Shown in pieces: positions 18,677-27,267 of a stretch of DNA of 64,000 bases. Source of the stretch: Aeromonas jandaei (GTDB taxonomy: Bacteria; Pseudomonadota; Gammaproteobacteria; Enterobacterales; Aeromonadaceae). A model generated the notes under the pieces. It was not told where the DNA came from. It did no database searches and worked only from the letters and a program-made list of their open reading frames with translations. The position numbers and the translations under genes are program-made. Positions within the stretch are counted from its first letter, which is position 1, and every line of letters starts with the position of its first letter. The stretch lies in assembly GCF_037890695.1 (NCBI RefSeq), contig NZ_CP149571.1, positions 531,001 through 595,000 of the forward strand, written 5' to 3'.

Positions 18677-19072
18677 TTAACTCTCTATCAACCAGGCCCG
18701 CAGCCCCTCCCGGTGAGTCTCGCTCAGAGGGATGGATTGGCGTGCCCGATAGTCAAAATGGATCAGGGTCGTCTCGCCGGTGACGGCCAGCTCCCCCTGC
18801 TGCCAGGCTTCCTGCCAGATGGTGAAGGAGCTGCTGCCAATGCGGCGCACACCGGTCTTGATGGTGACCGGCTGGCCGTAGAACAGCTCCCGTTTGAACT
18901 GCACCGTGTAGCCCGCGATGATCAGGTGCCAGTCATGCACATCCAGCTCGGGCGAAAAGATCCGGAACAGGGGATCCCGCGCCGACTCAAACCAGACCGC
19001 CGGCACCGTATTGTTGATGTGACCGAGGGCATCTGTCTCCTGAAAGCGGGGTTGGATCTGTATTTCCAGCAT
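18677..19072 (-). CDS. Acyl-CoA thioesterase, hotdog fold (4HBT/YbgC-FadM type)
   Basis: 131 residues of the 4-hydroxybenzoyl-CoA thioesterase family. The N-terminal RFQETDALGHINNT carries the catalytic-type aspartate and the DALGHINN motif; AGYTVQFKRELFYGQPVTIKTGV and GETTLIHFDYRARQSIPL follow as expected for a single hotdog domain. It should hydrolyse acyl-CoA thioesters in the cytoplasm; chain length is not predictable. It precedes the exported-protein gene by 32 bases and follows sgrR by 50 bases, all on the minus strand. Confidence 0.85.
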   Translation of the reverse strand: MLEIQIQPRFQETDALGHINNTVPAVWFESARDPLFRIFSPELDVHDWHLIIAGYTVQFKRELFYGQPVTIKTGVRRIGSSSFTIWQEAWQQGELAVTGETTLIHFDYRARQSIPLSETHREGLRAWLIES

Positions 19073-19122
19073 GGCTGGTGACTCCTTGTCATTGAACCGC
19101 GCTCAGGCTAACGCGCCCCGCA

Positions 19123-20841
19123 TCAGGACTCAAGCTCCCCGCCATCAGCCTCTGCCTGACCAACCAGCTCGGGTCGCAGCCAGGCGCTGCGAAAATCGAA
19201 CCAGCCGAGCGCCGTCATCCGCACCCCATGCACGCCGGTACGGCTCTCCAGCTCAAGCCAGTGGTGAAACAGCGGCACAAACCAGCCCTGCTGCTGCACC
19301 CTGGCCATCAGGGCGCGCGGGCCGGGTTCGGCGCCGCTGGCGCGCCACTGCGTCAACCCCTGCCACAACGGCAGCTGGCTGGCCCACACCCGGCGCAGCA
19401 GCGGAGTGCCCTGCAACCAGCCGTAGGGGGCAAAGGGCCCCTCATGTTCAAGGTTGAGGGTACCAAGCCAGAGATCCACATCCTCGTCCTCACCGCTCAC
19501 CCAGCGACCGTAATCAAGGGTGCGCACCTCCAGCTCAATTCCCTGCGACCCGAGCAGATCGGCCATGGCACCGGCACACTCGTTGAACTCGATATGCTGG
19601 TTGAAACAGGCGAGCACCAGCCGCTGTGGCAGGCTCTGTGGCCGGGGCTGCGGCGGTGGCAGCGCCTCGCGCCAGTGGGGCAGCATGCCGAGGGCGCTGG
19701 TCCAGCCCCGTTGCAGCTCGGGGGCAACCCGTGCCATCAGGGCAACCGGACTGAGCAGCTGAATGATCCAGTAGCGCAGAGCAGGATCCTGCAAGGCACG
19801 GGAGCGCTCATCCTGCAGCAGGAAGTAGCAGCCCGATTCGAGCTCCGACTCGCCGCGCATGGTGCCAAGCTCGGGGCTGTCGCGTCCCAGCTGCAGGTGG
19901 CTCTCCAGCCGCTCCGCCAGCTCCGGCAACATCCAGATGTCGATCTCGTCGAGCAGGGCGCGCAGACCGAAATAGTCGTCAAAGGCGGCGAGGCGCAGTT
20001 GCAGCGGGTCGTTGGCGATCACCCGATAGGGGCCGGTGCCCACCGGTTGCAGGGCAAAGCCCGCCTCCCCCTTGAGCTCGCACGGCAAAATGGCCGCCAC
20101 CGGCTCGGCCAGCAGATCGGGCAGCAGAGGATCCGGGCTGTCGAGATAGAGATCCAGAGTGCGCGGCCAGGGGCTATCCAGTCGCGCCAGATGGGCGAAC
20201 AGCGGGCGATCCCGCAGGGCCAGCAGACTCTCCATCACATCCTCCACCACCAGCTCACGACCGTGGTGAAAGCGCACCGCCGGGCGCAGGTAGAAACGCC
20301 AGTGGCAGGGGCCGACCTGTTCCCAGTGGTGAGCCAGATCGCCCTCGATTTCCCCATTTTCCTCATTTCGCCGGGTGAGGCCGTTGAAGATCTGGCGGCT
20401 CAGATGCACCTCCGAGCGGCGCATCGGGCCGGTAGGCAGCAGCTGCGGCAACGGCCGGTAGTAGGGCACCCGCAGGATCTGGCGCCCCTCGCGGGTGGCC
20501 TGACCGAGCTGCTCGAGCAGCAGCGGGGTGAGCAGATCGAGGCGATCTTCGGCCAGCCGCACCGCCTGCGCCAGCTGGCCCTCACTGAGCAGATCCCGCA
20601 AGCGGCGCCGGGTCAGGCTCTCCTGACTGTCGAGCAGAGTGAGCCGGGAGCGCCGCCCCCGCCCCGCTTCCGCTGTCCAGTTGAGCCAGCCCTGATCCTG
20701 CATCCGCCGCAGCAACAGACGGGCGTTGCGCGGGGTGCAGCAGAGCAGATCCGCCACCTCGGCGAGGCTGATCTCCCGCTCATCGCAGCCAAGCTGCTGG
20801 GCGAGCCGTTGAAATTGCTGGTAGAGGCGACCGGTCGGCAT
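19123..20841 (-). CDS. sgrR: SgrR-type transcriptional regulator
   Basis: 572 residues. The N-terminal winged helix (MPTGRLYQQFQRLAQQL, LLCCTPRNARLLLRRMQDQG) is followed by an ABC solute-binding-protein-like domain, with conserved stretches HILR/QILRVPYYRPLPQLLP, RRSEVHLSRQIFNGLTR, HWRFYLRPAVRFHHGREL and the ending TALGWFDFRSAW. In E. coli SgrR senses sugar-phosphate stress and activates the divergent small RNA SgrS, which encodes SgrT. Here too a small ORF lies divergently 100 bases away. ATG 20841 gives the family start MPxGRLxQQF; the frame extends to 20871. Confidence 0.9.
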   Translation of the reverse strand: MPTGRLYQQFQRLAQQLGCDEREISLAEVADLLCCTPRNARLLLRRMQDQGWLNWTAEAGRGRRSRLTLLDSQESLTRRRLRDLLSEGQLAQAVRLAEDRLDLLTPLLLEQLGQATREGRQILRVPYYRPLPQLLPTGPMRRSEVHLSRQIFNGLTRRNEENGEIEGDLAHHWEQVGPCHWRFYLRPAVRFHHGRELVVEDVMESLLALRDRPLFAHLARLDSPWPRTLDLYLDSPDPLLPDLLAEPVAAILPCELKGEAGFALQPVGTGPYRVIANDPLQLRLAAFDDYFGLRALLDEIDIWMLPELAERLESHLQLGRDSPELGTMRGESELESGCYFLLQDERSRALQDPALRYWIIQLLSPVALMARVAPELQRGWTSALGMLPHWREALPPPQPRPQSLPQRLVLACFNQHIEFNECAGAMADLLGSQGIELEVRTLDYGRWVSGEDEDVDLWLGTLNLEHEGPFAPYGWLQGTPLLRRVWASQLPLWQGLTQWRASGAEPGPRALMARVQQQGWFVPLFHHWLELESRTGVHGVRMTALGWFDFRSAWLRPELVGQAEADGGELES

Positions 20842-20940
20842 AAAAGAGGAAATCCTTCGTTCAAAAGTCATCAGTTTTTACTTCCGCATTTTAACTCAAT
20901 ACTGACGATGACGCTGAGCAACAACATAAGGAGCCTCACC

Positions 20941-21117
20941 ATGAACCATCACATCGAGCCCAAACCGAACCGGATCCAGCAGATCCTGCGCCGTTACTTC
21001 AAGCGGATCCTGCCGCGCCCGCTGCCACTTATCGAAGATCCCATGCAGCAGCTCAACCGCCTGATGCAGTGGGATATGAACCAGATCGACGACAAGGAGT
21101 ATCGCCGCCGCCTCTGA
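20941..21117 (+). CDS. SgrT-like small protein, 58 residues (possible SgrS locus)
   Basis: ATG 20941 has a good ribosome-binding site (AAGGAG at 20928-20933) and encodes a 58-residue basic protein. It is divergent from sgrR, exactly where E. coli has the dual-function RNA SgrS that encodes SgrT. The residues IQQILRRYFKR and MQQLNRLMQWD parallel what I remember of E. coli SgrT (a short QxYF segment, then a helix ending LMQWD). SgrT inhibits the glucose PTS permease PtsG. I could not find a ptsG-pairing segment or a rho-independent terminator for an SgrS-type RNA in 21118-21260, so the RNA function is unproven. Homology is inferred from a short match plus position. Confidence 0.65.
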   Translation: MNHHIEPKPNRIQQILRRYFKRILPRPLPLIEDPMQQLNRLMQWDMNQIDDKEYRRRL

Positions 21118-21187
21118 GTGCGAGCCGTGCCAGCCACTCGGGACGCGCATCCCCCTGCGGGAGCAATTGCTTTGCCGGATCTTGCTG

Positions 21188-21231
21188 TTTACATCGGCCA
21201 CGGGCCTGATAGATTGGACGTCTATCCATCT
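21188..21231 (+). promoter_or_regulatory. Promoter with MetJ boxes upstream of the O-acetylhomoserine sulfhydrylase gene
   Basis: TTTACA (21188-21193) and TAGATT (21210-21215) make a plausible sigma-70 promoter with a 16-base spacer. Immediately after comes GGACGTCT (21216-21223), 7 of 8 to the MetJ box AGACGTCT, and next to it in register ATCCATCT (21224-21231), 5 of 8. Tandem 8-bp boxes are how MetJ binds, so methionine repression is likely. Confidence 0.6.
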
Positions 21232-21268
21232 ATAACTGCCATAAGCAACATCCAACAAGGAGTGTGTG

Positions 21269-22537
21269 ATGAAAGATGCGACCCTGGCCCTGCACCACGG
21301 CTTTACCAACGACCCCACCACCAAGGCCGTTGCCGTGCCCATCTACCAGACGGTGGCCTACGAGTTCGAGAGCGCCCAGCACGGGGCGGATCTGTTCAAT
21401 CTGGCGGTGCCGGGCAATATCTACACCCGCATCATGAACCCCACCAATGATGTGCTGGAGCAGCGGATGGCCGCGCTGGAAGGGGGGATCGCCGCACTGG
21501 TAGTCTCGGCAGGTTCTGCCGCCATCACCTATGCCATTCAGGCGCTGACCGCAGCCGGTGACAACATCGTCTCCACTCCCCAGCTCTATGGCGGCACCTA
21601 CACATTGTTCGCCCACATGCTGCCGAGTTTCGGCGTTGAAGTGCGCTTCGCCAAGGATGACAGTGCCGAGGCCATCGCCGCCCTCATCGACGACAAGACC
21701 AAGGCGGTCTACTGCGAGAGCATCGGCAATCCGGCGGGCAACATCGTCGATCTGGCCGCACTGGCCAAGGCAGCCCATGCCCGCGGCGTGCCGCTTATCG
21801 TCGACAACACGGTCGCCACACCGGTCTTGTGCAAACCCATCGAACATGGCGCTGACATCGTCGTCCACAGCCTGACCAAATATGTCGGCGGCCACGGCAA
21901 CTCGCTGGGTGGCGTCATCGTCGACTCGGGCAAGTTCCCCTGGGCGGATCACGCCGAGCGCTTCCCCCAGCTGACCAAACCCGAGCCCTCCTACCACGGG
22001 GTGGTCTATACCGAGGCCTTTGGCCCGGCCGCCTTTATCGGACGGGTACGCACAGTGCCGCTGCGCAATACCGGCGCAGCGCTGGCGCCGATGAACGCCT
22101 TCCTGCTGCTGCAGGGGTTGGAGACCCTGAGCCTGCGCATGGAGCGCCACGTCGACAACGCCCTGCGGGTCGCCAACCACCTCAAGCATCACCCCAAAGT
22201 GGCATGGGTCAGCTACGCCGGTCTGCCGGGTCACCCGCACTACTTGCTGGCAGAGAAGTACATGGCCGGTCGCCCCTCGGCGATTCTCTCGTTCGGCCTG
22301 AAGGATGGCTACGAGGCGGGGGTGCGTTTCTACGATGCGCTCAAGATCTTCAAGCGGCTGGTCAATATCGGTGACGCCAAGTCGCTGGCCTGCCACCCCG
22401 CCTCCACCACTCATCGCCAGCTGAGCGAGGAGGAGCAGGCCAAGGCTGGAGTCAAACCCGAGATGATCCGGCTGTCGGTCGGGATCGAGGCGATCGAGGA
22501 CATACTGGCGGATCTGGATCAGGCGCTGGAGGCATAA
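21269..22537 (+). CDS. O-acetylhomoserine aminocarboxypropyltransferase (sulfhydrylase)
   Basis: PLP enzyme of the Cys/Met metabolism family, 422 residues, that makes homocysteine (or methionine) directly from O-acetylhomoserine and sulfide (or methanethiol). The start LALHHGFTNDPTTKAVAVPIYQT, the YTRIMNPTNDVLEQRMAALEGG region and the PLP-lysine segment HSLTKYVGGHGNSLGG (Lys near 204) are typical of the MetY-like branch, whose members are longer than MetB/MetC. AAGGAG precedes the ATG by six bases. MetJ-like boxes upstream support a role in methionine synthesis. Substrate preference (acetyl versus succinyl homoserine) is from family only. Confidence 0.92.
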   Translation: MKDATLALHHGFTNDPTTKAVAVPIYQTVAYEFESAQHGADLFNLAVPGNIYTRIMNPTNDVLEQRMAALEGGIAALVVSAGSAAITYAIQALTAAGDNIVSTPQLYGGTYTLFAHMLPSFGVEVRFAKDDSAEAIAALIDDKTKAVYCESIGNPAGNIVDLAALAKAAHARGVPLIVDNTVATPVLCKPIEHGADIVVHSLTKYVGGHGNSLGGVIVDSGKFPWADHAERFPQLTKPEPSYHGVVYTEAFGPAAFIGRVRTVPLRNTGAALAPMNAFLLLQGLETLSLRMERHVDNALRVANHLKHHPKVAWVSYAGLPGHPHYLLAEKYMAGRPSAILSFGLKDGYEAGVRFYDALKIFKRLVNIGDAKSLACHPASTTHRQLSEEEQAKAGVKPEMIRLSVGIEAIEDILADLDQALEA

Positions 22538-22551
22538 GTCAGGTGTTGAGC

Positions 22552-22578
22552 GAGCGGGCATCAGCCCGCTCTTTTTTT
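22552..22578 (+). terminator. Rho-independent terminator after the sulfhydrylase gene
   Basis: GAGCGGGC pairs with GCCCGCTC around ATCA and is followed by seven T residues, 14 bases after the stop. Confidence 0.9.
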
Positions 22579-22643
22579 ACTGCCGGTGAACCGCCCCCCT
22601 CGCCCGCTCGTATACCCCACCCTGCCACCGAATCGAGGTCGTT

Positions 22644-23270
22644 ATGATAGTCCTGCACCACCTGAACAAATCCCGCTCCCAACGCATCATCTGGCTGCTC
22701 GAAGAGCTGGGTCAGCCCTATGAAATCAAGGCGTATCAGCGCGATGCCACCACCTTTCTGGCACCGCCCGAGCTAAAAGCCATCCATCCACTCGGCAAGT
22801 CGCCGGTCATCGAGTTCGACGGCCGGGTGCTGGCAGAATCGGGCGCCATCACCGAGTACCTGATTGCCCGCTATGCCGCCGATCGGCTGGCTCCTGCACC
22901 AGATAGCCTGGAGTATCCCGAATACCTGCAGTGGCTTCACTTTGCCGAGAGCTCGGGCATCCTGCCGCTGCTGCTGGATATGTTTGTGCGCAAAGATGGC
23001 AGCCCGATGCGCTTCCTGCCGGACTATGCCAAGGCGGAGTGTGCCAAGGTGCTGGGCTACCTCAACGATGTGATGGCGAATCGCCACTATCTGGTGGGGG
23101 ATCGCCTCTCCGGCGCTGACATCATGAACTCCTTCCTGGTGGATCTGCTGGCGCAAAGCGGTCAGCTGGCCCACTTTCCACACCTGCAAGCCTACTGGCA
23201 GCGCCTCAATACCCATCCGGCTCGCCAGAAGGCCATGGAGCTGGAACGCAAGCTGGATCAGCGCCCCTGA
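22644..23270 (+). CDS. Glutathione S-transferase family protein
   Basis: 208 residues, cytosolic GST fold. The N-terminal thioredoxin-like domain has the SRSQRIIWLLEELG segment with the usual active-site serine region, the cis-proline in GKSPVIEF and the ESGAITEYLIARY glutathione-binding motif. The C-terminal helical domain includes LVGDRLSGADIMNSF, with the conserved Asp N-cap. It likely conjugates or reduces small electrophiles; substrate unknown. Monocistronic: own ATG after a GAGGT ribosome-binding site, terminator directly after. Confidence 0.9.
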   Translation: MIVLHHLNKSRSQRIIWLLEELGQPYEIKAYQRDATTFLAPPELKAIHPLGKSPVIEFDGRVLAESGAITEYLIARYAADRLAPAPDSLEYPEYLQWLHFAESSGILPLLLDMFVRKDGSPMRFLPDYAKAECAKVLGYLNDVMANRHYLVGDRLSGADIMNSFLVDLLAQSGQLAHFPHLQAYWQRLNTHPARQKAMELERKLDQRP

Positions 23271-23285
23271 CCGAACCGCTACCAT

Positions 23286-23317
23286 GCAAAACGCCCCGAC
23301 AGTCGGGGCGTTTTTGT
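23286..23317. terminator. Bidirectional rho-independent terminator
   Basis: AAACGCCCCGA pairs with TCGGGGCGTTT around CAG, with T residues on both strands. It closes the GST gene and the convergent DMT transporter gene. Confidence 0.88.
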
Positions 23318-23336
23318 TATGCTGGCAGAGCGCGGT

Positions 23337-24236
23337 TTACTTGGCCAGCGGCACCTTGTCGCGGCGCGACTTCCACCACCAGCGCAGCCGGATCTGGGAG
23401 ATCAGCATCCCCGCCAGCATCAGCGAACAGCCCGCCACCGTCTGCTCATCCAGCGTCTCATCCAGCAGCAATACGCCCCCCACGGCGGCGAAGACGGTCT
23501 CCAGACTGAGAATGATGGCAGCATGGGCCGGATGGGCACCGCGCTGCCCCAGCACCTGCAGGGTATAGCCAACCCCCACCGAGACCAGACCGGCGTAGAG
23601 CAGCGCCTGCCAACCGGCAACCGCCCCGGCCACCGTCGGCATCTCGATGATGAAGGCGGTAACGAGGCTGAGCAGACCGCACACCACAAACTGCACGCAA
23701 GCCAGCTTGATAGGGGCCACCCGGTTGGAGTAGTGATCCACCAGCAGCAGATGGATCGCCCAGAACAGCGCGCCAATCACCTGCAGCAGATCGCCAAAGC
23801 CGATGGAAAAGTCATCCGTCACGCTCAGCAGATAGAGACCGGCCAGCGCGATAAGCGCGCCAATCCAGGTGTTGGTGCCGGTCTTGTGGTGCAGCAGCAA
23901 ACCCAGCACAGGCACCAGAATGATGTAGAGCCCGGTGATAAAACCGGCCTTGGCGGCTGTGGTGTAGAGCAGCCCCACCTGTTGCAGGGAGGCGGCGCAG
24001 AACAGCACCAGTCCGGCCAGCACACCACCGGTCAGCAACTGGCGATGATCGTCCGTGACGGCAACAGGTTGTCGGGATTTGAGCCACCACAGCAGCGGTA
24101 GCAGAGAGAAGGCGCCGAGCAGAAAGCGCAGGCCATTGAAGGTGTATGGCCCCATATGATCCATCCCGAGGCGCTGGGCGACAAAGCCCATGCCCCAGAT
24201 GGTGGCAGCCATCAGCAACATCAGATTGGAACGCAT
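23337..24236 (-). CDS. EamA/DMT-superfamily transporter
   Basis: 299 residues with ten hydrophobic segments, the two-EamA-domain layout of drug/metabolite transporters. The start MRSNLMLLMAATIWGMGFVAQRLG, the LRFLLGAF segment after the second helix and a second repeat starting TWIGALIALAGLYLLS are characteristic. Such proteins export amino acids, metabolites or drugs; substrate is unknown here. ATG 24236 is preceded by AAGGATG. The C-terminus ends in basic residues (RLRWWWKSRRDK), consistent with a cytoplasmic tail. Confidence 0.87.
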   Translation of the reverse strand: MRSNLMLLMAATIWGMGFVAQRLGMDHMGPYTFNGLRFLLGAFSLLPLLWWLKSRQPVAVTDDHRQLLTGGVLAGLVLFCAASLQQVGLLYTTAAKAGFITGLYIILVPVLGLLLHHKTGTNTWIGALIALAGLYLLSVTDDFSIGFGDLLQVIGALFWAIHLLLVDHYSNRVAPIKLACVQFVVCGLLSLVTAFIIEMPTVAGAVAGWQALLYAGLVSVGVGYTLQVLGQRGAHPAHAAIILSLETVFAAVGGVLLLDETLDEQTVAGCSLMLAGMLISQIRLRWWWKSRRDKVPLAK

Positions 24237-24308
24237 GATAATTCATCCTTAAATCAGCGTTTTGCGGGTTATCTGATCCAAGATACCCGTCTCCCCACCC
24301 TCTTGTCT

Positions 24309-24749
24309 TTATGGCAGTGGATGTTTTACCAGCAGGGCGAAGATCAGCACCAGCAACATGTTGCCACGCAGGATCCAGATCACCCGGAATTGCTGCTGGA
24401 TGGAGATCATCGGCGCGCGACCCAGCCGCAGGGAGCGGCGCCAGCGGTAGAAGAGACGGCTGGGGTAATCGAGCGATCCCACGATCACCAGAAAGAGCAG
24501 GGTCTGCATGCCGTGAGCCGGGTGGGCAAAGAGAGCAGCCAGCGAGCCGGCATGTTCGAGCGCCAGCAGACAACCGGTGGCAAAGATGCCGAACAGGGCC
24601 AGTGCCGAAACCCCGTCCACCACCAGCAGACGGCGCACTCGCACCATGTTGAGCCCGCGGCGAAAAATGAGGTATTCGATGCACAGGGCGAGCAGCAGCA
24701 GAATAATACTGCCGTCATGGAGATGGCAGAGCAGAGAATGATTGAGCAT
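24309..24749 (-). CDS. DUF2214-like integral membrane protein
   Basis: 146 residues with four hydrophobic segments and short basic loops (FRRGLNMVRVRRLLVVDGVSAL, RRSLRLGRAP). The DGVSALAL and GMQTLLFL features suggest the DUF2214 family; function is unknown. The ATG at 24749 follows GGATGTGAG; the ORF opens further at a TTG (24755). It lies 72 bases upstream of the DMT transporter on the same strand and could share its transcript. Confidence 0.7.
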   Translation of the reverse strand: MLNHSLLCHLHDGSIILLLLALCIEYLIFRRGLNMVRVRRLLVVDGVSALALFGIFATGCLLALEHAGSLAALFAHPAHGMQTLLFLVIVGSLDYPSRLFYRWRRSLRLGRAPMISIQQQFRVIWILRGNMLLVLIFALLVKHPLP

Positions 24750-24832
24750 CAGCAAATTCTCACATCCTGCCTTTAGACGCGCCGAACGCCATCATATATG
24801 CTGGTCTCACTCGAGCTGAAAAGGATCTCTTC

Positions 24833-26476
24833 ATGCCCCGCGGTACGTCCAGGAATACGTGGTCATTAATCTCCCGCATGCGGTTGGGCCTCCTCCTGCT
24901 CTTTATCCCTGTTTTGCTGCTGGGCAGCATCTACTACCTGCATATGGAGCGCACCCTGCGCCACGAGCAGGAACAAAATCTGGTGGCCCGCAATACCCAA
25001 TATCTGCACACCCTGCTCGAACCCTATCTGGAGACGCTCAAACGCCAGTTTACGCTGATTTACCAGCAGGTAAATTATCAGGACTTCATTGAGCCGACCA
25101 TTCGCAACGGCGAACACTATCTGCAGTCGTGGCGGGCCTATCACAAGGTAATGGAGCTCGACTATGTCTATGTCGGCACCGAGTATCGCAAGATGCTGAT
25201 CCACCCTGCATGGCAAGCTGACGAAAGGTTCGATCCCCGGGTTCGCCCCTGGTACAAGCTGGCGGCCAGCCACCCCGGCCAGATTGTCTTTACCGACCCC
25301 TACTACGACTACACCCTCGGTACCCTCACCATGGCGCTGGCACGGGTCATCCTGACCCCGGACGGCAAACGGGTCGGTGTGCTCTCCCTCGATACCCAGC
25401 TCACTCCGCTCGCCAGCTGGCTCAACAACAAACGCGGTGTGGATTATCACAACGGGCAGGGTTATCAGATGCTGATCAACCACGAGGGGCTGGTACTGGC
25501 TCACCCGGACCGCGCCCGCGTCTTCAAGCCGCTGACCGACCCTACATGGCTGACACGGATGAAGGGCGATCAGGGCTTCTTCCTCGATAAGGCAAGCGGC
25601 CAGATGGTCGCCTACAACCGCATTCCCGAGCAGCGCTGGATCCTGCTCAGCGTCGAGCCTACCGCCAGCATGCAACGGGTGATCGACAGCGTCTCCGTCA
25701 ACGTGCAGCTGATGATCGGCGTAGCCTGCGTACTCTATCTGCTGCTCGCCATGCTCTGGTCCCGCTACTTCCGCCGCATGCTGGGCGAAATCACCCTGCT
25801 GATCCGGGCCAGCCGCTCCGGCGGTATCGCCTACAACGGTCGCCGCATGCTGGAGCTGGCCAAGGTCTACGAAGAGATGGATGCCGCCAGCCAGGACTTC
25901 GCCCAGATCCGGCTGCAAGCCAATCAGGACAAGCTCACCGGCCTCTACAACCGCCGCTTCTTCGACGAGTGCCTGCAACAGCAGATCAAGCAGGGCCACC
26001 CCTTCGGGCTGGTGATGTTCGATCTCGACAACTTCAAACGGGTCAACGACACCTTCGGCCACCAGACCGGTGATGTGGTGCTCAAGCGGGTGGGCAAACT
26101 CGGCATGCGACTGTTCCACGACTGGGGCTGGTTCTGCCGCTATGGTGGCGAGGAGCTGGTGCTCATCTTCCGCTACGGCGAGGATCAACCCATGCTCCCC
26201 TCCCTGCTGGAGACCTTCCGGATCGGAGTGGAGCAGCTGGAGTGGCGCGAGGTGGATCTCACCATCACCATCAGCGGCGGCGTCGCCTTCAGCAAACCCG
26301 GTATGTCTGGCAAAGATCTGATTGAGCTGGCAGACAACGCCGTTTATCGCGCCAAGCGGGAGGGGAAAAACCGCATCTGCTTCCCGCAAAACGGCGAACA
26401 GACAACACAGCCGGATGAACCGCGTCCCGCGGACAAGGCGTCTGATGAGGAGCCGCTACGCGCCAACGAGGCATGA
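24833..26476 (+). CDS. Membrane diguanylate cyclase with dCache sensor (GGEEL variant)
   Basis: 547 residues. Membrane segment near 20-40, a periplasmic double-Cache domain (about 45-285: FDPRVRPWYKLAASHPGQIVFTDPYYD is typical), a second membrane segment near 290-310, then a GGDEF domain from about 360 (DKLTGLYNRRFFDECL, FGLVMFDLDNFKRVNDTFGH). The A-site reads RYGGEEL at about 438-442, with Leu where Phe is usual, and I see no RxxD inhibitory site five residues before it. Activity is therefore likely but not certain. It makes cyclic di-GMP in response to an extracellular small molecule. The C-terminal 30 residues are disordered. Confidence 0.88.
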   Translation: MPRGTSRNTWSLISRMRLGLLLLFIPVLLLGSIYYLHMERTLRHEQEQNLVARNTQYLHTLLEPYLETLKRQFTLIYQQVNYQDFIEPTIRNGEHYLQSWRAYHKVMELDYVYVGTEYRKMLIHPAWQADERFDPRVRPWYKLAASHPGQIVFTDPYYDYTLGTLTMALARVILTPDGKRVGVLSLDTQLTPLASWLNNKRGVDYHNGQGYQMLINHEGLVLAHPDRARVFKPLTDPTWLTRMKGDQGFFLDKASGQMVAYNRIPEQRWILLSVEPTASMQRVIDSVSVNVQLMIGVACVLYLLLAMLWSRYFRRMLGEITLLIRASRSGGIAYNGRRMLELAKVYEEMDAASQDFAQIRLQANQDKLTGLYNRRFFDECLQQQIKQGHPFGLVMFDLDNFKRVNDTFGHQTGDVVLKRVGKLGMRLFHDWGWFCRYGGEELVLIFRYGEDQPMLPSLLETFRIGVEQLEWREVDLTITISGGVAFSKPGMSGKDLIELADNAVYRAKREGKNRICFPQNGEQTTQPDEPRPADKASDEEPLRANEA

Positions 26477-26499
26477 CAGCCAACAGCTGCGCTCAGATA

Positions 26500-26536
26500 A
26501 AAAGAGAGAGAGGCCTTCCAGCCTCTCTCTTTTTTC
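26500..26536. terminator. Rho-independent terminator between convergent genes
   Basis: AGAGAGAGGC pairs with GCCTCTCTCT around CTTCCA and is followed by TTTTTT; an A tract on the other side allows use from both directions. Confidence 0.85.
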
Positions 26537-26568
26537 ATCACCACTTTTTCATCGCCACCAACCGGTAC

Positions 26569-27228
26569 TCAAAGCTGGCGCTGCCACTCCAGCACGGGCC
26601 AGCCCAGCTCCTCGGCCTGCTGACGCAGCGCGGGGGCCGGATTGACCGCATGGGGATGGCTCACCGCCCGCAGCATGGGCAGATCGTTGTGAGAATCGCT
26701 GTAACCAAAGCTTCCCTGCCAGAGGTTGTCCCTTCCGGCAAAGAGCTGGTTGATGCGGGCCACCTTGCCTTCGCGAAAACTGAGGGTGCCGCGGGTCTGG
26801 CCGGTCAGCATGCCGGACTCTTCATCGAGCTGGATGGCAACGCAGTGCTCCATCCCCAGCATCCGAGCCATGGGAGCAACCAGATGTTCGCCGGAGGCGG
26901 AGATGAGCACCAGCTCGTCGCCACGCTGGCGGTGCCACTCGATACGTGCCAGCCCCTCGGGGTAGATGCGCTCGCGCAGCACCTGCTCGGCAAAGCGGCT
27001 ACAGAGCGAGTCGAGCCACTGGCGTGTCTTGCCCGCCAGCGGTTGCAGGGTGAAGGCCATGTACTGGTGCATGTCCATTTTGCCCTGATGGTAGAGGGAC
27101 ATCATCCCCTGCTCCTCGGCAATCATGCTGGTGGGGGCCAGCTCCTCGGCCACCATGTACTCCAACCAGAGGCTGGCGGAATCCCCGGCAATCAGGGTCT
27201 CATCCAGATCAAACAGTGCCAGTGCCAT
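26569..27228 (-). CDS. HAD-IB family phosphatase (SerB-like)
   Basis: 219 residues. Motif I is LFDLDETLIAGDSASLWLEYM, motif II is SASGEHLVAPMARMLG, and motif III/IV is FGYSDSHNDLPML, the HAD subfamily IB pattern shared with phosphoserine phosphatase. It should remove phosphate from a small phosphomonoester in the cytoplasm. It begins only 39 bases after the ABC-ATPase gene on the same strand and may be the last gene of that operon, which would suit a pathway that releases phosphate from an imported organophosphate. ATG 27228 has AGGAGCGCCC in front. Confidence 0.85.
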   Translation of the reverse strand: MALALFDLDETLIAGDSASLWLEYMVAEELAPTSMIAEEQGMMSLYHQGKMDMHQYMAFTLQPLAGKTRQWLDSLCSRFAEQVLRERIYPEGLARIEWHRQRGDELVLISASGEHLVAPMARMLGMEHCVAIQLDEESGMLTGQTRGTLSFREGKVARINQLFAGRDNLWQGSFGYSDSHNDLPMLRAVSHPHAVNPAPALRQQAEELGWPVLEWQRQL

Positions 27229-27267
27229 GGGCGCTCCTCGCAGTAAAAATGGAAATGAAATGCGGCC

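Noticed and set aside
19228..21117. 629-codon plus-strand frame covering sgrR
   Set aside because: Only its last 58 codons, from ATG 20941 with AAGGAG, look like a gene; the rest is antisense to SgrR.
21118..21260. SgrS-type base-pairing segment and terminator
   Set aside because: No stretch resembling the ptsG-pairing core and no hairpin with a T run was found, so no RNA feature was called.
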